In this document: positions 1 through 8,635 of the stretch, one piece after another | How the letters are laid out: each line of letters begins with the position of its first letter | Position numbering within the stretch: the stretch's first letter is position 1 | NCBI GenBank assembly: GCA_963821345.1 | Contig: CAWGDM010000003.1 | Span: 310,001 to 374,000, forward strand | Direction of reading: 5' to 3' | Source: WHSW01 sp963821345 | Lineage (GTDB): Bacteria > Actinomycetota > Thermoleophilia > Solirubrobacterales > 70-9 | Length of the DNA: 64,000 nt | Notes under the pieces: generated by a model | Seen by the model: only the letters and a program-made list of their open reading frames with translations | Told to the model about the DNA's origin: nothing | Database searches by the model: none | Made by a program: the position numbers and the translations under genes

Positions 1-1
1 G

Positions 2-1342
2 GCCGGCTACTGGCTCGGCGGCCGGCTCGCCGATCGCCGCCCCGACCTGCGCAGCCTCTGCCTGGTGGTGCTCGCCGCGGCGGTCCTGCTGGCGATCGTG
101 CCGCTGATCGCGCGGCCCTTCTTCGACCTCTCGGTCGACGCCCTCGACCAGATCGAGGCGGGCGCCTTCGTCGGCTCGCTGTTCGCGGTCCTCTTCCTGA
201 TCGCGATCCCGGTGGTCCTGCTCGGCAGCTGCGCGCCGTGGGCGCTGCGGCTGGCGGTCGACGACGTCGAGCACGCCGGCCGGGTCTCGGGGCGCCTGTA
301 CGCGATCTCGACCGTCGGCTCGCTGACCGGGACGATGCTGGCGGCGCTGGTCTTGGTCCCGTTCGCCGGTACGCAGCGCACCTTCCTGATCTTCGCTCTC
401 GCGCTGGCCGTGGTCGCGGCGGTCGGGCTGGGGTGGCGGTTCGCCCTCGTCCCGGCGCTGCTCGCGGCGGCGCTCGCGATCCCGGTCGGGACGGTGAAGG
501 CGACCGGTGACGGCCGCGTCCTTTACGAGGCCGAGTCCGCCCATCAGTACATCCGGGTGCTCGAACAGCCCGACGGCGACCGGGTCCTGGAGCTCAACGA
601 GGGTCAGGCGGTGCACTCGATCCTGCCCCAGCACGGCTATCTGACCGCCGACTACTGGGACAGCTTCCTCGATCTCCCCTTCCTCGCCTCCGAGCGCGCG
701 CCCGCGCGGATCGCCGTGCTCGGAAACGCCGGCGGCACGATCGCCCGCGAGTACGGCCACTTCTGGCCGGGGACCCAGGTCGACGGGGTCGAGCTCGATC
801 CGAAGGTGACCGAGGTCGGCTACCGCTACTTCGACATGGGCTCGAACCCCAACCTGACCGTCGACGAGGGCGACGCACGGCCGTGGCTACGCCAGTCCGA
901 CGGCGGGTATCAGATGATCGTCGTCGACGCCTACCGCCAGCCGTACATCCCCTTCTACCTGGCGACCAAGGAGTTCTTCGAGCTGGTCCGCGACCGGCTG
1001 GCTCCCGGCGGGATGGTGGTCGTCAACGTCGGCCACGCCGAGGGCAACGACGAGTTCGAGCGGGTGATCGGCGCGACCATGGGCGCGGTCTTCCCGACCG
1101 TGCTGCGCGACCCGGTCGAGAGCACCAACACGCTGATGATCGCCACCGAGGCGCCGGCATCGGCCGAGCGACTGCGGCGCGCGGCGCGCGCCGATCTGCA
1201 CGGCAACCTCGCCAAGCTGGCGCTGATCGACGCGGCACGGATCGGCCCCAGGCTGCCCGGGGGCGACGTCTACACCGACGACCGCGCCCCGGTTGAGTGG
1301 CTGATCGACCGCTCGATCCTCGGCTACGCCGCCGACCACTGA
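2..1342 (+). CDS. Fused spermidine-synthase-like membrane protein (5' end outside window)
   Basis: The frame is open from base 2, and its first residues (GYWLGGRLAD) are a conserved motif of spermidine synthases fused to a multi-spanning membrane domain, so the N-terminus lies outside the window. About five hydrophobic segments are followed by a Rossmann-type methyltransferase/aminopropyltransferase domain: the nucleotide-binding stretch AVLGNAGGTIAREYG, the acidic VDGVELDP, and IVVDAYRQPYIPFYLATKEF. The domain would use decarboxylated SAM or SAM, but polyamine synthesis is not proven because many fused relatives have unknown substrates. It is convergent with the aldo/keto reductase gene. Confidence 0.8.
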   Translation, partial: AGYWLGGRLADRRPDLRSLCLVVLAAAVLLAIVPLIARPFFDLSVDALDQIEAGAFVGSLFAVLFLIAIPVVLLGSCAPWALRLAVDDVEHAGRVSGRLYAISTVGSLTGTMLAALVLVPFAGTQRTFLIFALALAVVAAVGLGWRFALVPALLAAALAIPVGTVKATGDGRVLYEAESAHQYIRVLEQPDGDRVLELNEGQAVHSILPQHGYLTADYWDSFLDLPFLASERAPARIAVLGNAGGTIAREYGHFWPGTQVDGVELDPKVTEVGYRYFDMGSNPNLTVDEGDARPWLRQSDGGYQMIVVDAYRQPYIPFYLATKEFFELVRDRLAPGGMVVVNVGHAEGNDEFERVIGATMGAVFPTVLRDPVESTNTLMIATEAPASAERLRRAARADLHGNLAKLALIDAARIGPRLPGGDVYTDDRAPVEWLIDRSILGYAADH

Positions 1343-1347
1343 GCCTG

Positions 1348-1401
1348 CCCCCTTCCTCGTTTACACCACACGCGTTGGAGCTTGGGCGACGAGGAAGGAG
1401 G
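1348..1401. terminator. Inverted repeat between convergent genes, candidate bidirectional terminator
   Basis: CCTTCCTCGT at 1351-1360 is the exact reverse complement of ACGAGGAAGG at 1389-1398, with a 28-nt loop. It lies between the stop of the synthase-like gene and the end of the small minus-strand gene, where a shared terminator would be expected. There is no U-tract, so it is a weak call. Confidence 0.35.
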
Positions 1402-1415
1402 GCCGGGCTGGAGGA

Positions 1416-1550
1416 TCAGCGCTGCCCGGTCGAAGCCCGGCGGCCCCGCGCCCGGCGCCACCAGTAGACGCCGAGGTCGCCGAAGAAGGCACCGAAGCGG
1501 CCCACCGGTCCGGTCAGCACCCAGGCCGCCAGCCGCTCGGCCGGCCTCAT
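1416..1550 (-). CDS. Small hydrophobic/basic protein coupled to the aldo/keto reductase
   Basis: A 44-residue reading frame whose ATG overlaps the reductase stop as ATGA, the arrangement expected for translational coupling. The product has a hydrophobic/aromatic centre (AAWVLTGPVGRFGAFFGDLG) followed by YWWRRARGRR, like a short membrane-associated peptide. I know of no assigned function. Support is the overlap and the composition; no database comparison was possible. Confidence 0.45.
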   Translation of the reverse strand: MRPAERLAAWVLTGPVGRFGAFFGDLGVYWWRRARGRRASTGQR

Positions 1551-2704
1551 GCGACCGAGGCGGTTCGGCGCAGGTCGCGGTCGGGGTCGACGTTCCAGCG
1601 CCTGCCCGCCTCGACCAGCTCGTCGTTCAGCGGCCAGCGGTCGGGGCGCTCGGCGCCCTCGTGCTCGGGGCTGGCGCCCTTGAGCGCCATCGAGCCGCTG
1701 TTGTCGCCGATCGCGCGGATCTCGGCCGCCTCGTCGGGCCCGAGCCGCTGCTCCGGCAGCGCCGCCAGCTCCGCCCGCTTGTCCTCGATCGCGCGGGCGC
1801 CGTCGCCCGCCTCCTGGATCAGGGTCGGCGCCGTGCACTCGACCGCGGCGTGGGCGAGGTTCCACTGGCAGGCGAGCTGAATCGGGGTGAGGTCGTGGGC
1901 GACGCCGATCGGTCGCATCCGCTCAAGCCGCTCCTGGCCCGCCTCGACCCAGCCGTCGGGGCGAAAGCGCCGATGGTCGGAGTCGGCGAACGCGTGGCCC
2001 GCCGCGACGTCGTCCCAGAACAGGCCGCCGTAGTCGACCACCCGGGTGAGCACGCGGATGCCGTGCTCGGCCGCCGCGTCGAGGCAGAGCTCGCCCGGCC
2101 AGGGCTCGAGCGGGTTGAGGATCACCATCGCCCAGTCGATCCGCTCGCCGAAACGCTCGAAGCAGTCGAGCAGGTCGAGGGTGAAGCCGTTCGCCGGCCC
2201 CGGCGCCACCCCGATCATCCGGGTCAGGTCGGCGTCTCGAAGCGCCGCCATCCCGTCCCATACGTCCTCCGAGGTGAAGCCGGTGCGATCGGGGTTGTGG
2301 AGCAGGAGCAGGTCGAGGCGGTCGACGCCGAGGCGCTCGAGGCTCGCCTCGGTCGCCCGGAGCAGGTAGTCCGCGTACTCGCCCGGGCCGCGCAGGGCGG
2401 GGTCGGTGAACCGAGGGAAGCCGCGCGGGCCGTCGCGCTCACCCTCAACGAAGTCGTGGCCGACCGCGCCGACCAGGGAGTAGGAATCGCGGGGGAGGCC
2501 CTCGAGCGCGCGGCCCAACATCTCGTCCGCCTCGCCGGCCCCGTAGACGTCGGCGGTGATCACGGTGTCGATCCCGCCCCCCGGGCGCAGGACCGAGCTC
2601 AGCCGCTCGTCGTCGATCGGCTCTCCGAAGTGCATGAAGCGTCCGCCGCTCCAGGTCCCGATCGCCGTTCTGCCGGGGTCCACGGGCTGAACGCTAGCGG
2701 CCAC
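1547..2704 (-). CDS. Aldo/keto reductase family protein
   Basis: A 385-residue protein with the (beta/alpha)8 layout of aldo/keto reductases. Visible landmarks are DVYGAGEADEMLGRAL (catalytic Asp and Tyr region), LGVDRLDLLLLHNPD (strand with the catalytic His area) and PIQLACQWNLAH near the cofactor end. Members reduce carbonyls with NADPH; the substrate cannot be read from sequence. The start is GTG at 2704, divergent from tig with start codons 15 bp apart, so the two share a very short promoter region. A 44-aa gene follows with a 4-nt overlap. Confidence 0.8.
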   Translation of the reverse strand: MAASVQPVDPGRTAIGTWSGGRFMHFGEPIDDERLSSVLRPGGGIDTVITADVYGAGEADEMLGRALEGLPRDSYSLVGAVGHDFVEGERDGPRGFPRFTDPALRGPGEYADYLLRATEASLERLGVDRLDLLLLHNPDRTGFTSEDVWDGMAALRDADLTRMIGVAPGPANGFTLDLLDCFERFGERIDWAMVILNPLEPWPGELCLDAAAEHGIRVLTRVVDYGGLFWDDVAAGHAFADSDHRRFRPDGWVEAGQERLERMRPIGVAHDLTPIQLACQWNLAHAAVECTAPTLIQEAGDGARAIEDKRAELAALPEQRLGPDEAAEIRAIGDNSGSMALKGASPEHEGAERPDRWPLNDELVEAGRRWNVDPDRDLRRTASVA

Positions 2705-2718
2705 TAAGCTGGCAGCCC

Positions 2719-4121
2719 TTGAAGACGACCGTCACAGAGCTCCCGGAGTCGCGGGTCAAGATCGAGGCCACGATCGGGCCCGGCGATCTGGCCGCGCGGG
2801 TCGACGACGCCGCGACCCGGCTCGCGAGCGAGATCAAGATGCCGGGCTTTCGCAAGGGCAAGGTGCCGCCGCAGCTGGTGATCCAGCGGCTTGGACGCGA
2901 GGCGGTGATGGAGGAGGCGCTGCGAACCGGGCTGCCGGAGTGGTACGAGCGGGCGCTGCTGGAGTCCGGCGTCGCCGCGGTCGGCGACCCGAAGCTCGAC
3001 GTCGACGATCTGCCCGCCGACGGCGAGGAGCTGAGCTTCACGATCGAGGTCGGGGTGCGACCGAAGGCCGAGCTGGGCGAGTGGCAGGGTCTCGAGGTCG
3101 GGCGCGCCGAGGCCGAGGTCCCCGACGACGCGATCGAGGCCGAGCTCGACCGCCTGCGCGAGGGCTTCGCGAGCCTGACGCCGGTCGAGCGCGCCGCCGC
3201 GGCCGGCGACGCGGTCGTCGTCGACTTCTCGGGGACGATCGACGGCGAGCCGTTCGAGGGCTCTGAGTCTCGCGACTTCGCGATCGAGCTCGGAGGGGAG
3301 AGCCTGCTGCCCGAGTTCGACACCGCGCTCACCGGCGCCGCCGCCGGAGACGAGCGCGCGGATCGAGGTCAGCTTCCCGGACGACCACCGGCCTGAGGAC
3401 CTCGCCGGCAAGACCGCCAGCTTCGAGGTCAAGGTCAAGGAGGTGCGCGAGAAGCAGCTTCCGGAGCTCGACGACGATTTCGCCACCGAGGCCTCGGAGT
3501 TCGAGACGATCGCCGAGCTTCGCGACGAGCTTCGCCGCCGTCTCTCCGAGGGCCTCGAGCGCCAGGCCGAGGCCGAGTTTCGCGAGGCGGCGGTCGACGC
3601 GGTCGCCGCGAACGCGAAGCTCGAGGTCCCCCATGACCTCGTCCACGCGCGCGCCCACGAGATGTGGGAGCGGATCGAGCGCCAGCTGGCCGCGCGGGGG
3701 ATCGATCCCCAGGCCTACGCCCAGATGCAGGGCAAAAACCCGCCACGAACTGATCGACGACGCCGAGGAGGACGCCGAGCGAGCCCTGCGCCGCGAGGCG
3801 GCGCTTGCCGCGGTCGCCGACGCCGAGGGGATCGAGCCCACCGACGACGACCTGATCGAGGCGATCGGCCCCGGCGAGGGCGACAACGCCCCCGAGCAGC
3901 TGCTCGAGCGCCTGCGCGAGTCCGGGCGCGACGGCCTGCTGCGCGACGAGATTCGGATGCGCAAGGCGGCCGACGCAGTCGCCGAGGCGGCCAAGCCGAT
4001 CCCGATGGACCGCGCCCAGGCGCGCGAGCAGATCTGGACGCCGGACAAGGACGAGCGGGACGCAGACGCGTCCGGCGACCCGGCCGCCAGTCCGGGCGAG
4101 CTGTGGACGCCCGGTAGCTGA
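2719..4121 (+). CDS. tig: Trigger factor, ribosome-associated chaperone (frameshifted twice in this sequence)
   Basis: Trigger factor binds the ribosome exit tunnel and has peptidyl-prolyl isomerase activity. The N-terminal ribosome-binding motif is present as MPGFRKGKVPPQLV, followed by the FKBP-like domain (VVVDFSGTIDGEPFEG) and the helical C-terminal arms. The start is TTG at 2719. Reading continues only if one extra G near 3361 (GCGCGCGGATCG) and one extra A in the A-run at 3736-3740 are removed; the corrected gene is about 466 codons, normal for the family. Both errors are +1, which suggests sequence error rather than decay. The next gene starts 2 nt after the stop. Confidence 0.88.
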
Positions 4122-4123
4122 GT

Positions 4124-5926
4124 ATGGGATCCGGTCTCGTTCGCCTCGGGTCGTTGCTCGCGGTCGTGTCGGTGGTTGGTGTCGGATGTGGTGGGTCCTC
4201 ATCCGAGGACCAGGCTGAAACGCCGAGCCTGGTCAAGGAACTGGCGGGCGAAACCGCGCCGCCCTCCGATGCCGAGGCCGGCGGAGACCTGAGCGTGCTC
4301 GCGTCCTCGGACGTCGACTACGTCGACCCGGGCGCCGTCTACTACCAGTTCGGCTACATGGTCACCAACGCCACCCAGCGCACGTTGCTGGGCTGGGCCC
4401 CCGACGACACGGTCGAGCCGAGCCCGGACCTCGCCGCCGAGGCGCCGGTGTTCGCCGATGACGGTAAGACCGTCACCTTCACGCTGCGCCCGGGGGTTCG
4501 GTTCAGCCCGCCCGTCGATCGAGAGGTGACCTCCGCCGACGTCAAGTACGCGATCGAGCGGGGACTGCTGCCCGGGGTCGCCAACGGCTACGAGCAGATC
4601 TATCTCGCCGACTTGATCGGCTTCGAGCGGGCCGTCGAGCAGGCGCGCCGCAATCCGAGCGTCGCCCCTGACATCAGCGGGATAGAGACGCCCGATGACA
4701 GGACGCTGGTGCTGAGGCTCGACCGGCCGACGGCGGCCACCGCCGCCCAGTCGCTCTCGCTGCCGATCAGCGCTCCCGTGCCGGAGGAATACGCGCGCGA
4801 GTTCGACGCCGACAACCCCTCGACCTACGCCGACCACGTCGTCGCCACCGGCCCCTACATGATCGAGAACAACAGCGCCGGCGAAGCGATCGGGTACACG
4901 CCCGGCAAGCAGATCTCGCTCGTGCGCAACCCGAACTGGGATCCGGAAACCGACTTTCGCCCGGCGTTCGTGAACTCGGTCACGATCCGGGAGGGATACG
5001 CGGACACGGCGATCGCGAGCCGCAAGATCCTCAACGGTGAGAGCGAGATCAACGGCGATTTCAACGCCCCGCCAAACGTGCTCAAGGACACGGTCGACGA
5101 GCGACCCGACCAGTTCGGGCTGGCCAGCGGAGGCGGGGTCAGCTACATCAGCCTCAACACCGCGATTCCGCCGTTCGACGATCTCAACGTACGCCGTGCC
5201 GTGCTTGCGGCGACCAACCGCGATGAGCTCCGCGATCAGCGTGGCGGCGAGCTGCTGGGCGAGGTCGCGTCGCACTACATCCCTCCGGACATTCCCGGCT
5301 TCGAAGAGGCCGGCGGCATCGACGGGCCGGACCTCGACTTCCTCGCCAACCCGGAGGGCGACCTCGAGCTCGCGGCCGATTACATGCGCCGCGCGGGCTA
5401 TGAGAGCGGGCGCTACGAGGGGGACGCGCACGTCCTTGTCCTCTCCGCCAACTCCGGCACCTCCCCGAACGTCGCCCAGATCTTCACCGACACGCTGAAG
5501 AAGCTCGGTTTCGACGTCGACCTGCAACTGGTCAGTGCGAACGTCATGCTCACGCGGTTCTGCACCGTTCCCAAAGCTCGGGTCGAGGTCTGTCCGAGCC
5601 TGGTGTGGGGCAAGGACTTCAATGACGCTCAGACGATCCTCAACCCGCTCTTCAACGGCCGGTACATCGTTCCCGAGAACAACGCCAACACCTCCCAGCT
5701 CGACGACCCGGCGATCAATCGCGCGATGGATGAGGCGGCGCTGCTCACCGGCGCGCAGGAACGCGCTCAGGCCTGGGGCGAGATCGACAGGATGGTCTCC
5801 GCGCAGGCTCCGGCCGTGCCCTGGACCTGGCCCCGAAGCGCCAATATCGCGTCCGCGGACGTCAACGGTGTCGTCAACCTCTTCAACGGCAGCTGGGACC
5901 TGTCCGCGACCTCGCTCGATCAGTAG
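4124..5926 (+). CDS. Family 5 extracellular solute-binding lipoprotein (oligopeptide/dipeptide type), orphan
   Basis: A 600-residue protein with a lipoprotein signal peptide (about residues 1-25, lipobox VGVGC) and a periplasmic-binding fold of the DppA/OppA class: ATQRTLLGW near the N-terminus, FTLRPGVRFSPP, YAIERGLLPG and VRRAVLAATNRDE. Relatives deliver peptides or similar ligands to ABC permeases, but no permease or ATPase gene is nearby. It begins 2 nt after the tig stop and ends 3 nt before the TIR-WD40 start, so all three could be one transcription unit. The ligand is unknown; sensing for the neighbouring TIR protein is only a guess. Confidence 0.82.
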   Translation: MGSGLVRLGSLLAVVSVVGVGCGGSSSEDQAETPSLVKELAGETAPPSDAEAGGDLSVLASSDVDYVDPGAVYYQFGYMVTNATQRTLLGWAPDDTVEPSPDLAAEAPVFADDGKTVTFTLRPGVRFSPPVDREVTSADVKYAIERGLLPGVANGYEQIYLADLIGFERAVEQARRNPSVAPDISGIETPDDRTLVLRLDRPTAATAAQSLSLPISAPVPEEYAREFDADNPSTYADHVVATGPYMIENNSAGEAIGYTPGKQISLVRNPNWDPETDFRPAFVNSVTIREGYADTAIASRKILNGESEINGDFNAPPNVLKDTVDERPDQFGLASGGGVSYISLNTAIPPFDDLNVRRAVLAATNRDELRDQRGGELLGEVASHYIPPDIPGFEEAGGIDGPDLDFLANPEGDLELAADYMRRAGYESGRYEGDAHVLVLSANSGTSPNVAQIFTDTLKKLGFDVDLQLVSANVMLTRFCTVPKARVEVCPSLVWGKDFNDAQTILNPLFNGRYIVPENNANTSQLDDPAINRAMDEAALLTGAQERAQAWGEIDRMVSAQAPAVPWTWPRSANIASADVNGVVNLFNGSWDLSATSLDQ

Positions 5927-5929
5927 ACG

Positions 5930-8635
5930 GTGCACGACGCCTTCATCTCCTATTCGCGCGCGGATTCGGGGGAGTTCGTCAAGCGACTGGCGAAGGCGCT
6001 CGAGGACGCGGGCAAGGACGTCTGGGTCGACCTCGACGACATCCCGCCCGCGGACCGTTGGCAGCAGGCGCTGCGCGAGGGGGTGCTGGACAGCGGCGTA
6101 TTCCTGTTCGTCCTCAGCCCGGGCGCCGTGCGCTCGGCCAACTGCCGCGCCGAGCTCGACCACGCCGTCGAGCGCAACAAGCGGATCGTCCCGGTAGCCC
6201 ATCGCGGTATCGACGACGCCGACGCCCCGCCGGCGGTCGCCGATCTCAACTGGGTGCCGCAGGTGGGCGGCTTCGAGGACGATTTCGATGCCTCGCTCGC
6301 GAGTCTGCTGGAGGCGATCGAGACCGACCAGGAGGCGGTTCGCGAGCACGCCCGCTGGCAGCGCCAGGCCGAGGCCTGGGCGAGCGGTGGACACGAGCGC
6401 AGCCTGCTGGCCCGCGGGGCCGAACTCGCCGAGGCCGAGCGCTGGCTGACCGCACAGGCGGGCGCCGAGCCGGCGCCGACCGCGGTGCAGGCCGAATGGG
6501 TGGCCGAGGGGCGCCAGGCATCGCGCCGGCGCCAGGGGCTGGTTCTCGCCGGTGCCGGGGTCGCGGTCCTGGTCTCGGCGGTCCTCGGCGTCGTCGCGCT
6601 CGCTCAGCGCAACCAGGCCCGAGAGCAGCGCGATGCCGCCCGCGCCGGCGAGCTCGCCACCGCCTCGATCGCCAACCTCGAGGTCGATCCCGAGCTCAGC
6701 CTGCTGCTCGCGCGGGACGCGGTCGGCACCGACGAAAGCCCCCGCAGCGTGCAGACGCTCGAACGCGCGCTGCTCGCCTCGCATATCCGCCAGCGCTTCG
6801 ATGCTCCGACTGGGGTGGTCATGAACGCGGTGGCGTTGAGCCCCGACGAGAGGCTGATCGCGACCGGGGATGCGGGCGGCACCGCGACCGTCTACGACGC
6901 CGAGACCGGCGACGAGGTCGCGCGCTTCAAGCGCCAGGGCGCGGTCGGCGGGGTCGATTTCACCGCCGACTCGAGGCGGCTGGTGGTCGGGTCCGGCACC
7001 GGGATCTACGTCTTCGACCTTGCGCGCGAGCAGGAGGTGGACGCGTTCTCGGTCTTCGATACGCCGGTCACGGCACTCGATGTCAGTCCCAGCGCCGACC
7101 GGCTCGCGGTCGGCAGCCTCGGCGGTGGCGCCGGAGTGGCGGACCTCGACGGCGGCCACCCGGTCCAGCTCGGCGATTTCGACAAGCGGGTCACCTCGGT
7201 CGCCTTCACTGCCGACGGCAGCGGGGTGCTGACGGCGACCAACGACGACCGCCAAACGGTCCTCTGGGGCGCCGAGGACGGCAGCCGGGACCTGGTGCTG
7301 AGCGGCCAGGGCGGGCCCAGCTCCGACGCCGCAATGAGCCCCGATGGCCGCTACATCGCCACCGCCAATCACGACGGGTCCGCCTCGCTTTGGGACGCGC
7401 GTAGCGGCCAGCCGATCGGGCCGCCGCTGGTCGCCCGCGACAGCGCCGCCGTCGTCCTTCGGGTCGCGTTCGTCCCCGGCGCGCGGGCCGTGGTCACCGC
7501 CGGGGGCGGCGGCCAGGTCGACGCCTGGGACATCGACAGCCGAGCCCGGATCGGCGCCTATCGCGGCCACTCGGGGTCCGTCTACGACCTGACCGCGAGC
7601 GCTGACGGACAGCGGATCGTCACAGCCGGCGTCGACGGCAGCGCGCGGGTCTGGGACTTCGGCCAGCTCCTGTTCACGCTCGACAACGCCGGGCCGGTGA
7701 CCAGCCTCGAGTTCTCCGGCAACGGTCACGGGCTGCTGGTCGTCGACAGCCGCGCGCTGCTGCTCGCCTCCCACAGCGGCGAACGGCTGGCGTCGATCGG
7801 GACCGAGGGGCAGATCAGCGGCGCCACCGCAAACCCGGCGGCGCCGCAGGTGGCGACGGTCTCCTTCGACGGCGAGGTCAGGGTCTATTCGCTTGCCGAC
7901 CAGGCGCAGATCGGAGAGCCGTTTCAGATCCCCGGCGAGACCCTGGTCACCAAGCTCGCCTGGAGCGCCGACGGCGAGCGCCTGATGACGGCCGACCTCG
8001 TCGGCGGGGTCAGATTCTGGAGCATGCCCGACCACCAGCTGGTCGGCGCCCACCTGATGCCCTCCAACCGCCTCTTCGATGCGGCGATCAGCCCCGACGG
8101 CACTCGGGCGGCGGTCGTCACCGCCGATCCCGCGGTCGGCGTCTACGACGCCGACAGCGGCAAGCTGGCACTGGAGCTGAAGGGCCACACCGACCAGATC
8201 TCGAGCGTCGCCTACGACACCGCCGGCGACAGGATCGTGACCGCGAGCGAGGATGGCACCGCCCGGATCTGGGACGCCGACAGCGGCGAGCAGCTGCTGG
8301 TGATCGCCAACGACGGTCAGGCGGTCCGGGCGGCGGCGTTCAACGGCGACGGCAGCCTGCTCGCGACCTCGAGCGCCGGCGGCGAGCTGCGGGTCTGGGA
8401 TGCGACCAGCGGCGACGAGCTCAGCCGCGTGCAGGGGGCGAACTGGAAGGTGGCACTGAGCCCCCTCGGCAGCCTGGTCGCGGGCGCGGTGGCGCAGACC
8501 GACGCACCGCAGACCTCGGTCTATGAATGTGACGTCTGCGGGCGCTCGGCCGAGGAGTTGCTGGGGCTGGCGGACTCGCGGGTCACCCGCGAGCTCACCG
8601 ACCAGGAGCGCGAGCGCTACCTGTCGGGCGAGTAG
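5930..8635 (+). CDS. TIR - transmembrane - WD40 repeat protein 1
   Basis: A 901-residue protein. Residues 1-110 form a TIR domain (DAFISYSRAD, VWVDLDDIPP, LFVLSPG) with the conserved CRAEL motif; Glu75 matches the catalytic glutamate of NAD-cleaving TIR domains. A helical linker (about 115-200, with HERSLLARGAELAEAERWL) leads to one membrane helix (about 204-226). Residues about 295-875 are WD40 repeats, enough for two seven-bladed propellers, followed by a Cys-Asp-Val-Cys tail. The likely topology is TIR inside and propeller outside, or the reverse. GTG start, 3 nt after the solute-binding gene. The stop overlaps the convergent RyR gene by 19 bp. TIR-linked NADase signalling or defence is an inference. 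Confidence 0.85.
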   Translation: MHDAFISYSRADSGEFVKRLAKALEDAGKDVWVDLDDIPPADRWQQALREGVLDSGVFLFVLSPGAVRSANCRAELDHAVERNKRIVPVAHRGIDDADAPPAVADLNWVPQVGGFEDDFDASLASLLEAIETDQEAVREHARWQRQAEAWASGGHERSLLARGAELAEAERWLTAQAGAEPAPTAVQAEWVAEGRQASRRRQGLVLAGAGVAVLVSAVLGVVALAQRNQAREQRDAARAGELATASIANLEVDPELSLLLARDAVGTDESPRSVQTLERALLASHIRQRFDAPTGVVMNAVALSPDERLIATGDAGGTATVYDAETGDEVARFKRQGAVGGVDFTADSRRLVVGSGTGIYVFDLAREQEVDAFSVFDTPVTALDVSPSADRLAVGSLGGGAGVADLDGGHPVQLGDFDKRVTSVAFTADGSGVLTATNDDRQTVLWGAEDGSRDLVLSGQGGPSSDAAMSPDGRYIATANHDGSASLWDARSGQPIGPPLVARDSAAVVLRVAFVPGARAVVTAGGGGQVDAWDIDSRARIGAYRGHSGSVYDLTASADGQRIVTAGVDGSARVWDFGQLLFTLDNAGPVTSLEFSGNGHGLLVVDSRALLLASHSGERLASIGTEGQISGATANPAAPQVATVSFDGEVRVYSLADQAQIGEPFQIPGETLVTKLAWSADGERLMTADLVGGVRFWSMPDHQLVGAHLMPSNRLFDAAISPDGTRAAVVTADPAVGVYDADSGKLALELKGHTDQISSVAYDTAGDRIVTASEDGTARIWDADSGEQLLVIANDGQAVRAAAFNGDGSLLATSSAGGELRVWDATSGDELSRVQGANWKVALSPLGSLVAGAVAQTDAPQTSVYECDVCGRSAEELLGLADSRVTRELTDQERERYLSGE

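Noticed and set aside
1382..2707. 441-codon plus-strand frame opposite the aldo/keto reductase
   Set aside because: The reductase on the other strand has clear family motifs; this one is a compositional shadow.
4199..8188. 1329-codon open frame on the minus strand opposite the solute-binding and TIR-WD40 genes
   Set aside because: It is the antisense shadow of two clearly recognisable genes; the product is Val/Asp/Arg/Gly/Leu-rich low-complexity sequence with no domain, as expected from GC-rich third positions.
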